Assembly: GCA_947589375.1 (NCBI GenBank)
Contig: CANQAO010000008.1
Location: 1-16,720 of the forward strand
Source of the DNA: an uncultured Bacilli bacterium
GTDB taxonomy: Bacteria > Bacillota_I > Bacilli_A > RF39 > UBA660
Length of the DNA: 16,720 nt
Direction of reading: 5' to 3'
Of this stretch, positions 6,635 to 13,459 are shown piece by piece. Under the pieces are notes generated by a model, which was given only the letters and a program-made list of their open reading frames with translations, did no database searches and was not told where the DNA came from. Every line of letters begins with the position of its first letter. The stretch's first letter is position 1. The position numbers and the translations under genes are program-made.

Positions 6635-8364
6635 TGCAGATGAGTTATATCAGTCAAGAAAAAATTGCCGAAATTAGAGATAATGCCGATATCGTCGAAA
6701 TCATTTCTAACTATGTTTCGCTGACGCCTAGAGGCAAAAATTATTTTGGCATCTGTCCATTTCACGATGATAACAATCCTAGTATGAGCGTTAATCGTGA
6801 TAAAAAAATTTATAAATGTTTTTCCTGTGGGGCCACGGGTACCGTTTTTAAATTTGTCATGGACTATGAAAATATTTCTTTTTTAGAAGCTGTAAAAAAA
6901 GTCGCTGATAGTGCTGGTATTAGTGTTGATATTGGCGCTATACCTAAACTTAAAAATCATTCTAAATTACATGAAATATATGATTTGAGTTTAAAATTTT
7001 ATCTCAATAATATTAATACATCAGCTGGTAAAGAAGCTAGAGAATATTTAAAAAGTCGCGGCATCAATGATGCTATTATTAAAGAATTTCAAATTGGACT
7101 AGCTCTAGATGGTAAAGATGCTTTAGCGAAATTACTATTTAAAAAATTCGATGAAAAAGATATCATGAAAAGTGGTCTTGTAAACAAAAACGCCTATGGT
7201 TTTTTAGATTTATTTTATGGCCGCATTATGTTTCCTCTTTGTGATTTAAAAGGTAATGTCGTCGCTTATAGTGGGCGTATTTACAATCGTGAAGATAATT
7301 CAAAATATTTTAATACTTGGGAAACGGAAATTTTTAAAAAAGGCGAACTACTTTATAATTATCATCGCGCCAAAGACAGCGCCAGATTAAATAATCAAAT
7401 AATTGTCATGGAAGGCTTTATGGACGTAATCCGGGCTTATTCTATTGGCATTACTAATGTCGTCGCTACCATGGGTACAGCGGTCACTAAAGAACAAGCT
7501 ATCTTAATTAAAAAAATGGCGAAAGAAGTCATTCTCTGTTTTGATGGTGATGAAGCTGGAGCGCATGCAACGATGGCCTGTGCGGACGAGCTATTAGCGA
7601 TTGGGGTGACTCCAAAAATAATCGCCCTTACTGATGGTTTAGATCCCGATGAATATATTTTAAAAAATGGTGATGAGTTTAAAAATTTAATCAAAAATAC
7701 CATGAATGTCATGGATTTTAAACTAAATTACATAAAAAAAGGTAAAAACTTAAATAATACTGTAGATGAAGCTAAATACGTGAATGAAGCCATTAAAGAA
7801 ATTAATAAAATAAACGACGATATCTTAAAAGAACTGACTATTCAAAAAATTGCTGGTGAAACGGGATTAGATGAAGGCGTATTACGTTCTAAATTAGAAA
7901 ATAAAGTAGTGGCTCCTAAAGTGCCAAAGAAACCGAAAATCAAAATGAATAAATACGAAATTGCCGAAAGAAATTTAATTTATTATATGTTAAGATACCC
8001 GGAAGTTATTAACATCTATAATACCAAAGTAACTTACATGCCTACAGCAGAATATCGCCTTTTGGCTAGAGAAATTAAGATGTTTTATCAAGATAATGGC
8101 TTTATTAATGAAGCTGATTTAATCGATTACGCCGAATGCGATGAGGATTTAGTTAAAACCATTTCCAAAGTCGAAGAGGCTAATTTAAAAGAAAACTATT
8201 CCAAAGAAGAAATCGATGACTATATTAAAACTATTAAAGATTATAATGTTAAAAATGAAGTTGTCAGATTAACTAATAAAATGAAAGAGGAATTAGATCC
8301 CCTAAAAAAAGCGGAAATCGCGCAAAAAATAATTGATTTAAAAAAGGAGAGTACAAATGTTTAA
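6634..8364 (+). CDS. dnaG: DNA primase
   Basis: DnaG makes the RNA primers for chromosome replication, bound to the replicative helicase. Of 576 residues, the N-terminus carries the CHC2-type zinc ribbon (GICPFHDD...KIYKCFSCGATG; C41, H44, C62, C65). The TOPRIM core follows, with E260 in VMEGFMDV, the metal-binding DGD at 304-306 and DPDEY near 337. The last roughly 150 residues are the helicase-binding region. Length fits the family (581 in E. coli, about 603 in B. subtilis). In-frame ATGs lie at 6631, 6634 and 6640; I chose 6634 because the GAGG core (6624-6627) is six bases upstream. The gene heads the dnaG-sigA-trmK operon known from Bacilli and overlaps sigA by eight bases. Confidence 0.97.
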   Translation: MQMSYISQEKIAEIRDNADIVEIISNYVSLTPRGKNYFGICPFHDDNNPSMSVNRDKKIYKCFSCGATGTVFKFVMDYENISFLEAVKKVADSAGISVDIGAIPKLKNHSKLHEIYDLSLKFYLNNINTSAGKEAREYLKSRGINDAIIKEFQIGLALDGKDALAKLLFKKFDEKDIMKSGLVNKNAYGFLDLFYGRIMFPLCDLKGNVVAYSGRIYNREDNSKYFNTWETEIFKKGELLYNYHRAKDSARLNNQIIVMEGFMDVIRAYSIGITNVVATMGTAVTKEQAILIKKMAKEVILCFDGDEAGAHATMACADELLAIGVTPKIIALTDGLDPDEYILKNGDEFKNLIKNTMNVMDFKLNYIKKGKNLNNTVDEAKYVNEAIKEINKINDDILKELTIQKIAGETGLDEGVLRSKLENKVVAPKVPKKPKIKMNKYEIAERNLIYYMLRYPEVINIYNTKVTYMPTAEYRLLAREIKMFYQDNGFINEADLIDYAECDEDLVKTISKVEEANLKENYSKEEIDDYIKTIKDYNVKNEVVRLTNKMKEELDPLKKAEIAQKIIDLKKESTNV

Positions 8365-9430
8365 CGAAATAAAAAGTTTTGAAGAAAGAAAACAAGAATT
8401 AATTAAATTAGGAAAGGCAAAAGGAGTCATAACTTACGAAGAATTAGCTGATAAATTAAAAGGTTTAGAATTAGATGCTGATTCCTTAGATGATTTATAT
8501 AATGCCTTAAATGAAAATCAAATTCAAGTAGTTTCCGAAAATGCCGAAGATGATACCGATGATGATAGTACAAGTACCGAAAGTCTAACTAAAGATTTAA
8601 CTATTAACGACCCAGTGAGAATGTATTTAAAAGAAATTGGACAAATTAAATTACTTACTAATGAAGAAGAAGCGGAACTCGCTGATCGCATTGTAACGGG
8701 TGATGAAGAAGCGAAAGCCATTTTAGCGGAAGCTAATTTACGTCTAGTTGTCAGTATTGCTAAAAGATATGTCGGTAGAGGTATGTTATTTCTAGATTTA
8801 ATTCAAGAAGGAAATATTGGGTTAATGAAAGCGGTTGAAAAGTTCGATGTCTCTAAAGGTTATAAATTTTCAACTTATGCGACATGGTGGATTAGACAAG
8901 CTATCACTAGAGCCATTGCCGATCAAGCTAGAACGATTCGTGTGCCGGTACATATGGTTGAAACAATCAACAAATTAGCCCGGGTTGAAAGACAATTAAC
9001 CCTTGAACTTAATCGTGAACCAACCGAAGAGGAACTATCGAAAAAAATGGGAACAACGGTTGAAAAAATCCGTGATATTTATAAAATTAGTCAAGAACCA
9101 GTTAGTTTAGAAACACCAATTGGCGAAGAAGATGATTCGCATTTAGGCGATTTTATTCCTGATGAAACAAACATGAGCCCTGAAGATTTTGCGATTAATG
9201 AGCTGTTAAAAGATGAAATCTCCGAAGTCTTACTTACCCTTACTGAAAGAGAAGAAAAAGTCATTAGATTGCGTTTTGGACTAGAAGATGGCAGGCCTCG
9301 TACTTTAGAAGAAGTAGGACAGTTATTTGGAGTTACTAGAGAACGTATTAGACAAATTGAAGCTAAAGCTTTAAGAAAATTACGTCATCCTTCACGTAGC
9401 CGTAAACTAAAAGATTATCTTGGAGACTAA
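8357..9430 (+). CDS. rpoD: Primary RNA polymerase sigma factor SigA (RpoD)
   Basis: The housekeeping sigma factor, which directs RNA polymerase to -35/-10 promoters like those seen in this window. In 357 residues: a short region 1.1 (about 8-60); an acidic linker (61-75); region 1.2 (DPVRMYLKEIGQIKLLTNEEE, 85-105); region 2 with the -10-binding and melting helix (KGYKFSTYATWWIRQAITRAI, 167-187); region 3 (about 195-270); and region 4 with the -35-binding helix-turn-helix (TLEEVGQLFGVTRERIRQIEAKALRKLRHPSRS, 316-348). Length is close to B. subtilis SigA (371). AAGGAG (8344-8349) lies seven bases before the ATG and inside dnaG, whose stop is at 8362-8364. The stop TAA overlaps the trmK start. 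Confidence 0.98.
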   Translation: MFNEIKSFEERKQELIKLGKAKGVITYEELADKLKGLELDADSLDDLYNALNENQIQVVSENAEDDTDDDSTSTESLTKDLTINDPVRMYLKEIGQIKLLTNEEEAELADRIVTGDEEAKAILAEANLRLVVSIAKRYVGRGMLFLDLIQEGNIGLMKAVEKFDVSKGYKFSTYATWWIRQAITRAIADQARTIRVPVHMVETINKLARVERQLTLELNREPTEEELSKKMGTTVEKIRDIYKISQEPVSLETPIGEEDDSHLGDFIPDETNMSPEDFAINELLKDEISEVLLTLTEREEKVIRLRFGLEDGRPRTLEEVGQLFGVTRERIRQIEAKALRKLRHPSRSRKLKDYLGD

Positions 9431-10023
9431 TGTTATCAAAACGTTTAAAAACTATTGCTGATTTAATTCCTAATAATAGTAAAGTAATCGACATTGGGGC
9501 TGATCACGCTTTACTAGATATTTATTTAACTAAAGAAAAAAACTGCCAGTGTTTAGCCACCGACATTTCAAAAAAATGTATCGAAAAAGCGCTTAACAAC
9601 ATTCAAAAATACCATGTAAACGTCGATACTCTCGTTACTAATGGTCTAGAAGGAATCGATTTACATGATGAAATTATCGTTATTGCTGGCATGGGATCAC
9701 ATACAATCTTAAAAATTTTAAATAAAAACATTACTAATGATTTAATTATTAGTTCGCAAAGAGATATTCCACTTTTACGAAAAAAACTAAAACATAAAGG
9801 TTACCGCATTTATCAAGAGAAAATTATCAAAGATAACCATTTTTACGTTATTACCTATTTTAAATATAAAAAAGGCACAAAAATTAAAAATATCTATAGT
9901 TATAATCAAGAATACAACGATTATTTATTAAAAGAATATCAAATGAAGTATCAAAAAACTAACAAATTACTTACCAAACTAAAATATTTATATATAATTG
10001 GGCGAATAAAAAAAGGAAGTTAA
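9430..10023 (+). CDS. trmK: tRNA (adenine(22)-N1)-methyltransferase TrmK
   Basis: TrmK methylates N1 of A22 in the tRNA D-loop region using S-adenosylmethionine. The 197-residue product has a class I methyltransferase fold: MLSKRLKTIADLIP, the SAM loop VIDIGADHALLDIYL (residues 19-33), the acidic TDIS after the second strand, and VIAGMG (85-89). The family usually reads AGMGG; here serine follows (AGMGS). The region after that, LIISSQRDIPLLRKKLKHKGYRI, matches the family's conserved strand-helix. It is shorter than B. subtilis TrmK (about 234 residues), mainly in the C-terminal coiled helix. The ATG overlaps the rpoD stop by one base. The usual next gene, the NIF3-family yqfO, is missing; a convergent regulator gene follows instead. 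Confidence 0.93.
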   Translation: MLSKRLKTIADLIPNNSKVIDIGADHALLDIYLTKEKNCQCLATDISKKCIEKALNNIQKYHVNVDTLVTNGLEGIDLHDEIIVIAGMGSHTILKILNKNITNDLIISSQRDIPLLRKKLKHKGYRIYQEKIIKDNHFYVITYFKYKKGTKIKNIYSYNQEYNDYLLKEYQMKYQKTNKLLTKLKYLYIIGRIKKGS

Positions 10024-10047
10024 TTTATTTTTAATTAACTTTTTCTT
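10011..10047. terminator. Bidirectional terminator shared by trmK and the XRE gene
   Basis: AGTTAATT (10018-10025) pairs perfectly with AATTAACT (10033-10040), extended by A-T and G-T pairs. An A run lies on the left and a T run on the right, so each strand reads hairpin then T tract. The hairpin contains the stop codons of both convergent genes. Confidence 0.75.
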
Positions 10048-10504
10048 TGGCTTTTTGGATAATATTTTTATTATTAGTTTTACCGACGAAATAATCGATA
10101 GAAACATTATAACATTTGGCCAATAAATATAGTTTAGATATTTGAATTACCGAAATACCATTTTCATAGTTCCAATAAGTAGACTGTTTATCCCCAATTA
10201 TATTCGCTGCTTCAGATTGTGAAAGATGCTTTTCCAACCGAACTTCTTTTAATCTTTTTTGTAGTAACTTTAAATTTATTTTATTATGGTAGCTTATTTT
10301 AACATCAGATAAACCGGTCACATAATCAAAACTAGCTTCAAAATAATTTACAAAATTATTTAATTTATCAATCGGAAAGTTACTACGTCCATTCGCATAA
10401 TCGAAAAAATTATCAACGGATACGCCAATAGTTTTAGCCATTTCTTTAATTGTTAAATCATTGTCAATACGCAAATCGTTAATCCGTTTAAATTTCAATA
10501 ACAT
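10031..10504 (-). CDS. XRE-family regulator with two helix-turn-helix domains
   Basis: A 157-residue cytosolic DNA-binding protein made of two Cro/CI-type domains in tandem. Domain 1 (about residues 4-66) has IKEMAKTIGVSVDNFFDYANGR and ends FDYVTGLSD. Domain 2 (about 77-142) has LSQSEAANIIGDKQSTYWNYENGI and ends IDYFVGKTN. The shared S/F-x-DY-x-x-G ending shows that the whole module is duplicated. No sensor, protease or oligomerisation domain is visible. ATG at 10502-10504 is preferred over an upstream in-frame GTG at 10514-10516, because AGGTGG (complement of 10514-10519) overlaps that GTG. A perfect inverted repeat spans its -10 box and its start codon, suggesting autoregulation. It sits where Bacillus has yqfO/ispH, between trmK and a yqfQ relative. 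Confidence 0.9.
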   Translation of the reverse strand: MLLKFKRINDLRIDNDLTIKEMAKTIGVSVDNFFDYANGRSNFPIDKLNNFVNYFEASFDYVTGLSDVKISYHNKINLKLLQKRLKEVRLEKHLSQSEAANIIGDKQSTYWNYENGISVIQISKLYLLAKCYNVSIDYFVGKTNNKNIIQKAKEKVN

Positions 10505-10544
10505 ACAAAATACCACCTAAATTAATTGTAAAATTATTTTGTAT
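10503..10544. promoter_or_regulatory. Candidate operator: perfect 10-bp inverted repeat at the XRE promoter
   Basis: ATACAAAATA (10503-10512) and TATTTTGTAT (10535-10544) are exact reverse complements, separated by 22 bases and 32 bases centre to centre, about three helical turns. One arm covers the XRE start codon; the other overlaps its -10 box and the expected transcription start. Binding by the two-domain XRE protein itself is the natural hypothesis. Confidence 0.55.
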
Positions 10545-10548
10545 TATA
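10543..10548 (-). promoter_or_regulatory. -10 box of the XRE gene promoter
   Basis: The minus strand reads TATAAT here; transcription would start near 10536, about 32 bases before the ATG. The -35 position is AT-rich without a clear hexamer, consistent with a weak or regulated promoter. Confidence 0.5.
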
Positions 10549-10647
10549 ATCGTTTTTTTCGGAGATATTAGATAAAAAATGCAGAATATTTTATTTATAA
10601 AAGCAAAAATGTCATTGGTAGTAACACATTATCTTTTTTAAAGATAG

Positions 10648-10680
10648 AAAAGAGAGCTTCATACATAAAACTCTCCTTTT
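10648..10680 (-). terminator. Terminator after the YqfQ-like gene
   Basis: GAGAG (10652-10656) pairs with CTCTC (10671-10675), extended by G-T and A-T pairs, around a loop of about 14 bases. On the minus strand the hairpin is followed by TTTTCTATCTTT. It directly adjoins the yqfQ-like stop codon. Confidence 0.65.
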
Positions 10681-11018
10681 TAAGCAAAAAATGTAGGCCC
10701 TGAATCTACACTATAATTAGTACTAGAAGTTTCAGCCGGTTTTGAATTAGATGTGTTTTTTTGTGGTTGACGAGGTTTAGGTGTATCGGTCTTTTTAAAT
10801 TCATTCATCACTCTAAACATCGTTTTGGCATTTTTCATCATTGGTGTCATTTGTTTAATAACCGGAATGGCTTGATTTACAAGTCCTAAGGTTCGCTGGG
10901 TACCATTTATCAAAGAGCCCAAATTAAAACCTCTTAACCCTCTAGAAATCGTACTAAATAATCCTGGACGGGCTACAGAATATGGCACAAATGAATAATA
11001 TGGGTTATAAAAATTCAT
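10680..11018 (-). CDS. yqfQ: YqfQ-like protein
   Basis: A 112-residue protein of unknown function. Its aromatic, proline-rich N-terminus (MNFYNPYYSFVPYSVARPG) leads into a glycine/arginine stretch. A helical segment resembling the YqfQ family core follows (LINGTQRTLGLVNQAIPVIKQMTPMMKNAKTMFRVMNEFKK), then a polar low-complexity tail rich in S, T, N, P and K. In B. subtilis yqfQ lies just downstream of sigA-yqfN(trmK)-yqfO-yqfP, so finding this gene about 0.7 kb beyond trmK supports the call. Here it is on the opposite strand. ATG at 11016-11018 is chosen over an in-frame TTG at 11022-11024, because AAAGGGG on the minus strand (11026-11032) is seven bases from the ATG and abuts the TTG. A minus-strand TATAAT lies at 11041-11046. 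Confidence 0.7.
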   Translation of the reverse strand: MNFYNPYYSFVPYSVARPGLFSTISRGLRGFNLGSLINGTQRTLGLVNQAIPVIKQMTPMMKNAKTMFRVMNEFKKTDTPKPRQPQKNTSNSKPAETSSTNYSVDSGPTFFA

Positions 11019-11040
11019 AATCAAACCCCTTTCTAAAATT

Positions 11041-11046
11041 ATTATA
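11041..11046 (-). promoter_or_regulatory. Probable -10 box for the YqfQ-like gene
   Basis: The minus strand reads TATAAT, with the ribosome-binding site about eight bases further on and the ATG at 11018. No convincing -35 hexamer is visible. Confidence 0.4.
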
Positions 11047-11067
11047 TGATTTTTTCATAAAAATGTT

Positions 11068-11095
11068 TTGTTTTATGGGCGAAATATGTTATACT
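11068..11095 (+). promoter_or_regulatory. Promoter of the pilC-like/prepilin peptidase operon
   Basis: TTGTTT (11068-11073), 16 bases, then an extended -10, TGTTATACT (11087-11095). It lies between the divergent yqfQ-like and pilC-like genes and would start transcription near 11102, just before AAAGGTGG at 11111. Confidence 0.55.
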
Positions 11096-11129
11096 TATTA
11101 AAGTAGAATAAAAGGTGGGTGAATGTCTA

Positions 11130-12638
11130 ATGATAACTAGATTATTATTAATGCCTTGTATATTTGTATATAAATTCATTAGATATTTTTTCTGTGGCCT
11201 TTTAGTTTTGCCTAAAGCGTTATTATTTCCATTTACTAATCATAATGATATAGTACCTAAAAATAAAAAAACGAAGCAAACTATTAACCGCAGTGATGAT
11301 TTTGGTAAAAGTGAAAGTGTAATTGAAAATAGTCCTGCAAATAGTTCTAATACCAAATCAGTAGAAAAGAAGCAACATATTAAAATATTTAATAATGATA
11401 AAAAAAATTCTAAAGAAAAAAACACTTATGAATATATTTTAGAAAATAAAGATGGCAAACCGATTAAAGGATATTTTGCTGCATATTCTAAAGCCGAAGT
11501 TAGCTCATATTTACAAAGCCATGGTCACAATATTTTAAGTATTAAAACTTCCAAAATGATTAATTTATTCCATGGTGAAAATTCATTTAATGCTAAATTT
11601 AAAACTAAACATCTAATCTTTTTTCTCGCACAATTATCTACTTATTTAAAAGCGGGAATCCCATTAGCGGAATCAATAAATATTTTAGTTAGGCAATTTG
11701 AACAGCCAACCTATAAAAAAATCTTAGAAGGCGTTAGTTATGACTTATCATTAGGTAAAAGTTTTAGTGAATCTTTAGAAGATCAAGGAAAAGCTTTCCC
11801 AAGATTACTTATAAATATGATAAAAACTTCGGAAATGACTGGTGAACTCCCAGAAACTTTAGATGATATGGAAGAATATTATAGTGAAGTTGAAGCCACC
11901 AGAAAAGCTATGGTCAGCGCGATGATGTATCCAATTATTATCTTCTTTGTAGCTATTGCCGTTGGCACGTTTATTATGGTTTATGTCGTACCAAAATTCG
12001 TTGAAATTTACGATAGTATGGATGACACCGAAATTCCAGCTATCACCAAGTTTGTCTTATGGCTATCTGATTTTATGAGTAACTATATTATTTTAATTGG
12101 CTTAGGCATTGTCCTCTTGTTAGCCTTATTTATATATTTATATCGTAATGTCACCTCATTTAGAGCTAGTATGCAATATGTGGCCATGAAAATCCCTGGT
12201 TTTGGTAACGTTATCATCTATAACGAAGTGACCATGTTTACGAAGACTTTTTCCTCTTTATTAGCACATAATGTGTTCATCACCGATACCATGGATATTT
12301 TAAATAAAGTTAGTAATAATGAAATTTATAAAGAAATGATTCGTGAAGCGATTGCTAATATTTCTAAAGGTGGTAAAGTTTCTACAGCCTTTAAAGATCA
12401 TTGGGCTTTCCCCGTACCCGCTTATGAAATGATTGTCACTGGTGAAAAAACTGGACAACTTCCCGAAATGATGCAGAAAGTTTCTGAATACTATCAAGAT
12501 TTACATAAAAATGCCGTTGCCCGCATAAAAACTTTCATCGAACCAGTCATGATTATTTTCCTAACAGTTATGGTTGGAGTCATCGTGTTATCAATCGTTA
12601 TTCCAATGTTTAATATGTATAGTGCGATTCAACAATAA
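11130..12638 (+). CDS. pilC: Type IV pilus / competence assembly membrane protein (PilC, GspF, ComGB family) with extra N-terminal segment
   Basis: PilC/GspF proteins form the inner-membrane platform that couples a cytoplasmic ATPase to pilin assembly. In this 502-residue product, residues 1-36 are a hydrophobic membrane segment and 37-98 a polar linker. Residues 99-140 are the usual PilC N-terminal module (YEYILENKDGKPIKGYFAAYSKAEVSSYLQ...). Two T2SSF domains follow (about 165-290 and 370-495), each with the LSTYLKAGIPLAES / FSSLLAHNVFITDT type motif and EMTGELPE / EKTGQLPE. Membrane helices lie near 265-288, 318-338 and 470-495. Typical PilC is about 400 residues, so the first 98 are an addition. 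ATG 11130 is preferred to GTG 11115, which overlaps the ribosome-binding site. The prepilin peptidase follows directly; no ATPase or pilin gene is in the window. Confidence 0.93.
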   Translation: MITRLLLMPCIFVYKFIRYFFCGLLVLPKALLFPFTNHNDIVPKNKKTKQTINRSDDFGKSESVIENSPANSSNTKSVEKKQHIKIFNNDKKNSKEKNTYEYILENKDGKPIKGYFAAYSKAEVSSYLQSHGHNILSIKTSKMINLFHGENSFNAKFKTKHLIFFLAQLSTYLKAGIPLAESINILVRQFEQPTYKKILEGVSYDLSLGKSFSESLEDQGKAFPRLLINMIKTSEMTGELPETLDDMEEYYSEVEATRKAMVSAMMYPIIIFFVAIAVGTFIMVYVVPKFVEIYDSMDDTEIPAITKFVLWLSDFMSNYIILIGLGIVLLLALFIYLYRNVTSFRASMQYVAMKIPGFGNVIIYNEVTMFTKTFSSLLAHNVFITDTMDILNKVSNNEIYKEMIREAIANISKGGKVSTAFKDHWAFPVPAYEMIVTGEKTGQLPEMMQKVSEYYQDLHKNAVARIKTFIEPVMIIFLTVMVGVIVLSIVIPMFNMYSAIQQ

Positions 12639-12648
12639 GGAGTGTATT

Positions 12649-13407
12649 ATGGTCTATTTTGTTATATTCTTTATTCTTGGAACCATTTTTGGTTCCTTTT
12701 ACAATGTTGTCGGTTTACGTTTGCCACAAGGTGAATCAATTATTAGTCCGCCTAGCCATTGTCCAAAATGTCAAACCAAACTTAAAGCAAGAGAATTAAT
12801 TCCCATTGTTTCCTATTTACTTCAAAAGGGGAAGTGCAAACACTGTCATACCAAAATTTCTCCCGTTTATATGGTTTTTGAATTAGTAACGGGCTTACTA
12901 TTTGGGCTTGCGTATTTATCCTTTGGTTTATCATTAAACTTAATTATTGCCTTAACATTTATCTCAATGTTAATTATCGTTATTATTAGTGATTATAAAT
13001 ACATGATTATAAATGATGAAGTTTTAATCGTTTTTGGTATTATGCTTATCTTGGAAATTTTATATATCAATGGTCCGAAAGCAATGGTTATGGGCTTAAT
13101 CAGTGGCACTTTTGCCTTTATTACGATGTATGCTATCAAACTTTTCGGCGATTTTCTTTTTAAACGAGAATCCATGGGTGGCGGTGACATTAAATTAATG
13201 TTTATCTTCGGTTTAGTTTTAGGTTATCCAATTGCTATTTTATCTATTTTCGTTGGTTCTTTAATCGGTTTTCCAATCTCCCTTATAATGCTTAAAGGGC
13301 ATAAAGACCATATTATTCCCTTTGGACCTTTTTTAGCCGCGGGGGCCATTTTGTTACTATTACTGCAAATAGATTTTACTTATTTATTAAACTTATATAA
13401 CATTTAA
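12649..13407 (+). CDS. pilD: Prepilin peptidase (leader peptidase / N-methyltransferase, PilD/ComC family)
   Basis: This A24-family membrane aspartic peptidase cleaves the leader from type IV prepilins and methylates the new N-terminus. The 252-residue product has the N-terminal GTIFGSFYNVVGLRLP. A cytoplasmic domain with two CxxC pairs follows (C38, C41, C63, C66), then ISPVYMVFELVTG. The two catalytic aspartates are D115 in ISDYKYMIINDEVL and D180 in MGGGDIKLM, and the ending is IPFGPFLAAGAILLLL. About seven to eight membrane helices are visible. The open frame extends upstream to 12574, but AAGGAG at 12637-12642 is six bases before ATG 12649 and the family starts here. The ribosome-binding site overlaps the pilC-like stop, so the two genes are one operon. 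A terminator follows at once. Confidence 0.95.
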   Translation: MVYFVIFFILGTIFGSFYNVVGLRLPQGESIISPPSHCPKCQTKLKARELIPIVSYLLQKGKCKHCHTKISPVYMVFELVTGLLFGLAYLSFGLSLNLIIALTFISMLIIVIISDYKYMIINDEVLIVFGIMLILEILYINGPKAMVMGLISGTFAFITMYAIKLFGDFLFKRESMGGGDIKLMFIFGLVLGYPIAILSIFVGSLIGFPISLIMLKGHKDHIIPFGPFLAAGAILLLLLQIDFTYLLNLYNI

Positions 13408-13432
13408 AGGCTTCATTTACAAGCTTTTTTTT
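13406..13432 (+). terminator. Terminator of the pilC-pilD operon
   Basis: AAAGGCTT (13406-13413) pairs with AAGCTTTT (13421-13428), with one G-T pair and a 7-base loop, then further Ts. It includes the last bases of the pilD stop codon and abuts the next promoter. Confidence 0.75.
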
Positions 13433-13440
13433 GATATAAT
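13432..13440 (+). promoter_or_regulatory. Extended -10 promoter for the ydbS/ydbT-like genes
   Basis: TGATATAAT is a perfect extended -10 (TGnTATAAT). The -35 position falls inside the preceding terminator (TTCATT at 13412-13417, 17 bases upstream) and is weak. The start would be near 13447, within the AGGAGG at 13446-13451, giving an unusually short leader. Confidence 0.5.
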
Positions 13441-13459
13441 TAGATAGGAGGGTGATTAT

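Noticed and set aside
6490..6765. A 91-codon minus-strand frame across the dnaG start.
   Set aside because: It is the mirror of the dnaG N-terminus and its intergenic region, with no start signal and no family resemblance. Other opposite-strand frames inside rpoD, dnaG, sigE and pilC were dropped for the same reason.
12574..12648. Upstream extension of the prepilin peptidase frame to 12574.
   Set aside because: It lies inside the pilC-like gene in another frame, and a strong AAGGAG precedes ATG 12649, where the family's N-terminus begins.
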